A DNA stretch of 64,000 nt from Gracilibacillus alcaliphilus. GTDB taxonomy: Bacteria > Bacillota > Bacilli > Bacillales > Amphibacillaceae. The stretch spans positions 124,001 to 188,000 of the forward strand of contig NZ_JAFBFA010000004.1 of NCBI RefSeq assembly GCF_016909015.1. Reading direction: 5' to 3'. This document shows, piece after piece, positions 62,979-64,000 of this stretch. Under the pieces are notes generated by a model that searched no databases, was not told where the DNA came from, and was given only the letters and a program-made list of their open reading frames with translations. Position 1 is the stretch's first letter. Each line of letters opens with the position of its first letter. Made by a program: the position numbers and the translations under genes.

Positions 62979-64000
62979 TTACTTGATATATTGTAATGGA
63001 TCGACAGGGTTTTTATATCCGCCTGGATGAATCTCAAAGTGCAAGTGTACACCTGTCGAATCACCAGTTGAACCCATAATACCAATTTGCTGTCCTTGAC
63101 TGACAGATTGTCCACTAGATACCTGCACACTGTTTAAATGGCCATATAAGGTACTATAGGTTTGACCATTAATATGATGAGTAATCATCACTGTATTGCC
63201 ATACCCACTCATCCATCCTGCATAAGAAACAACTCCGCCAGCAGAGGCTTTGATAATGGAGTCTGCAGAAGAACGGCTACCAAAGTCTGTTCCATTATGC
63301 GGTCTCACATCACCATAGATTGGATGTGCACGCCCTGGATTAAAATGTGATGTAACTGGTCCGCTTGTGGGACGAATGAAGCCTGAACTATTACTTGAAG
63401 GGGCGCTTGGTGTATCAGGTTCGGCCGTCTCTGTAGAGCCGCCACTGCTTGAACCGCCACTGCTGCTAGTAGAAGGAGCTCTAGAACTGCTACTCTTTTT
63501 CGGTGTTGCAGTCTTTGTCTCTGGCTGAGCCTGACTTTGGGCTTGTCTTTCCTCATCGGCTTTCGCTTGAGCAGCTTTTTCTTCCGCAGCCTTACGTTCT
63601 GCTTCTTGACGCTCACGCTCTTTACGTTCTTCCTCTTCCTTAGCTAATTGCTCTAGTCGTTCTTTTTCTGATTCTGCTTCGGCAATAGCTTGTTCAACAG
63701 AAGCTGCTTGGGCGGCAATTAACTGTTCCTCTTCTTCTTGAGATAATTTTGCCTCATGAAGCTCCTCTTCTTCCACTTCTAATTGAGCAAGGATCTCTTC
63801 TTTGGATTTCATTTGACCATTTAATGTATCTTCAATTTCTTCCAGTTCTTTCTCTTGTGAAACAAGTGTTACTTTCTCTTCTTCCAGCTCTGCTTTACTT
63901 TCTTTTAAAGAGGCTTGTTTATCCTCTAGAGCTTTTTTATTATCTTCGATTGCTTGCTTATTTTCTTCAACGGCTATTTTATTTTCTTCCAGCTGTTTTT
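62979..64000 (-). CDS. Coiled-coil M23 peptidase, EnvC-like (partial)
   Basis: The gene runs off the window end, so the N-terminus and signal peptide are missing. The open frame continues unbroken to base 64000; the in-frame ATG at 63812 is internal. The visible part is a long Glu/Lys coiled coil (through about 63560), a Ser/Thr/Gly linker, and an M23 LytM domain with HNGTDF, HHINGQTYSTLYGH and GVHLHFEIHPGG metal/catalytic ligands. Such proteins are FtsEX-controlled murein hydrolases or activators; ftsEX is expected just outside. It sits beside ctpB and minJ, as in Bacillus relatives. Confidence 0.9.
   Translation of the reverse strand, partial: KQLEENKIAVEENKQAIEDNKKALEDKQASLKESKAELEEEKVTLVSQEKELEEIEDTLNGQMKSKEEILAQLEVEEEELHEAKLSQEEEEQLIAAQAASVEQAIAEAESEKERLEQLAKEEEERKERERQEAERKAAEEKAAQAKADEERQAQSQAQPETKTATPKKSSSSRAPSTSSSGGSSSGGSTETAEPDTPSAPSSNSSGFIRPTSGPVTSHFNPGRAHPIYGDVRPHNGTDFGSRSSADSIIKASAGGVVSYAGWMSGYGNTVMITHHINGQTYSTLYGHLNSVQVSSGQSVSQGQQIGIMGSTGDSTGVHLHFEIHPGGYKNPVDPLQYIK

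Overview
The window is chromosomal DNA of a low-GC, Gram-positive, rod-type Bacillaceae. Gene content and order resemble the Bacillus subtilis secG-smpB, gapA, crh-yvcJKL, hprK-lgt and minJ-ctpB neighbourhoods. Strong AGGAGG ribosome sites, S-box riboswitches, and CtsR, CggR, LexA and cre sites all fit. The tmRNA tag and gene content suggest a relative of Oceanobacillus, Virgibacillus or Gracilibacillus, but the species cannot be fixed from the sequence alone.

Layout. 1-1.7 kb: a CwlO-like DL-endopeptidase. 2.1-9.7 kb: a Yes-type carbohydrate ABC importer with its own two-component system and two cre sites. 9.9-15.5 kb: a free-standing LAGLIDADG endonuclease gene, then ssrA, smpB, rnr, an esterase and secG. 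The tmRNA gene (ssrA) is interrupted in its T-loop by a group I intron of about 290 nt; this is the most unusual feature of the window. 15.7-19.1 kb: a lipase-like hydrolase, ptsH-ptsI and a CHY zinc-finger protein. 19.7-26.9 kb: the glycolytic cggR-gapA-pgk-tpiA-gpmI-eno operon with a CggR operator. 26.9-31.8 kb: a glutaredoxin-like protein, ldh, and two S-box (SAM) controlled units: a MetY-CoA-binding fusion, and an alpha-hydroxy-acid-oxidase-like protein that has lost its catalytic residues. 32-34.3 kb: an unknown nucleotidyltransferase, tRNA-Arg(CCG) and CtsR-controlled clpP. 34.6-43.7 kb: crh, whiA, yvcK, rapZ, trxB, a TPR protein, yvoF, ppaX, lgt and hprK. 44.7-47.2 kb: a Rieske oxygenase divergent from a purine-type NCS2 permease. 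47.5-54.4 kb: yvlD, yvlC, bshB2-yojF and the LexA-controlled uvrBA. 54.8-64 kb: prfC, a SWIM/SNF2 helicase, minJ, ctpB and a truncated M23 peptidase.

How it works together. HPr, enzyme I, Crh, HPr kinase/phosphorylase and CggR lie within 27 kb of one another and 7 kb or more from cre-tagged sugar-uptake genes, so much of the carbon-catabolite control apparatus is in view. The tmRNA, SmpB and RNase R genes form the ribosome-rescue set; intron splicing would be required to make an intact tmRNA. Two structured intergenic elements with shared 15-22 bp terminal inverted repeats (19.2 and 43.9 kb) and a third palindromic repeat (34.3 kb) look like dispersed non-autonomous repeats.
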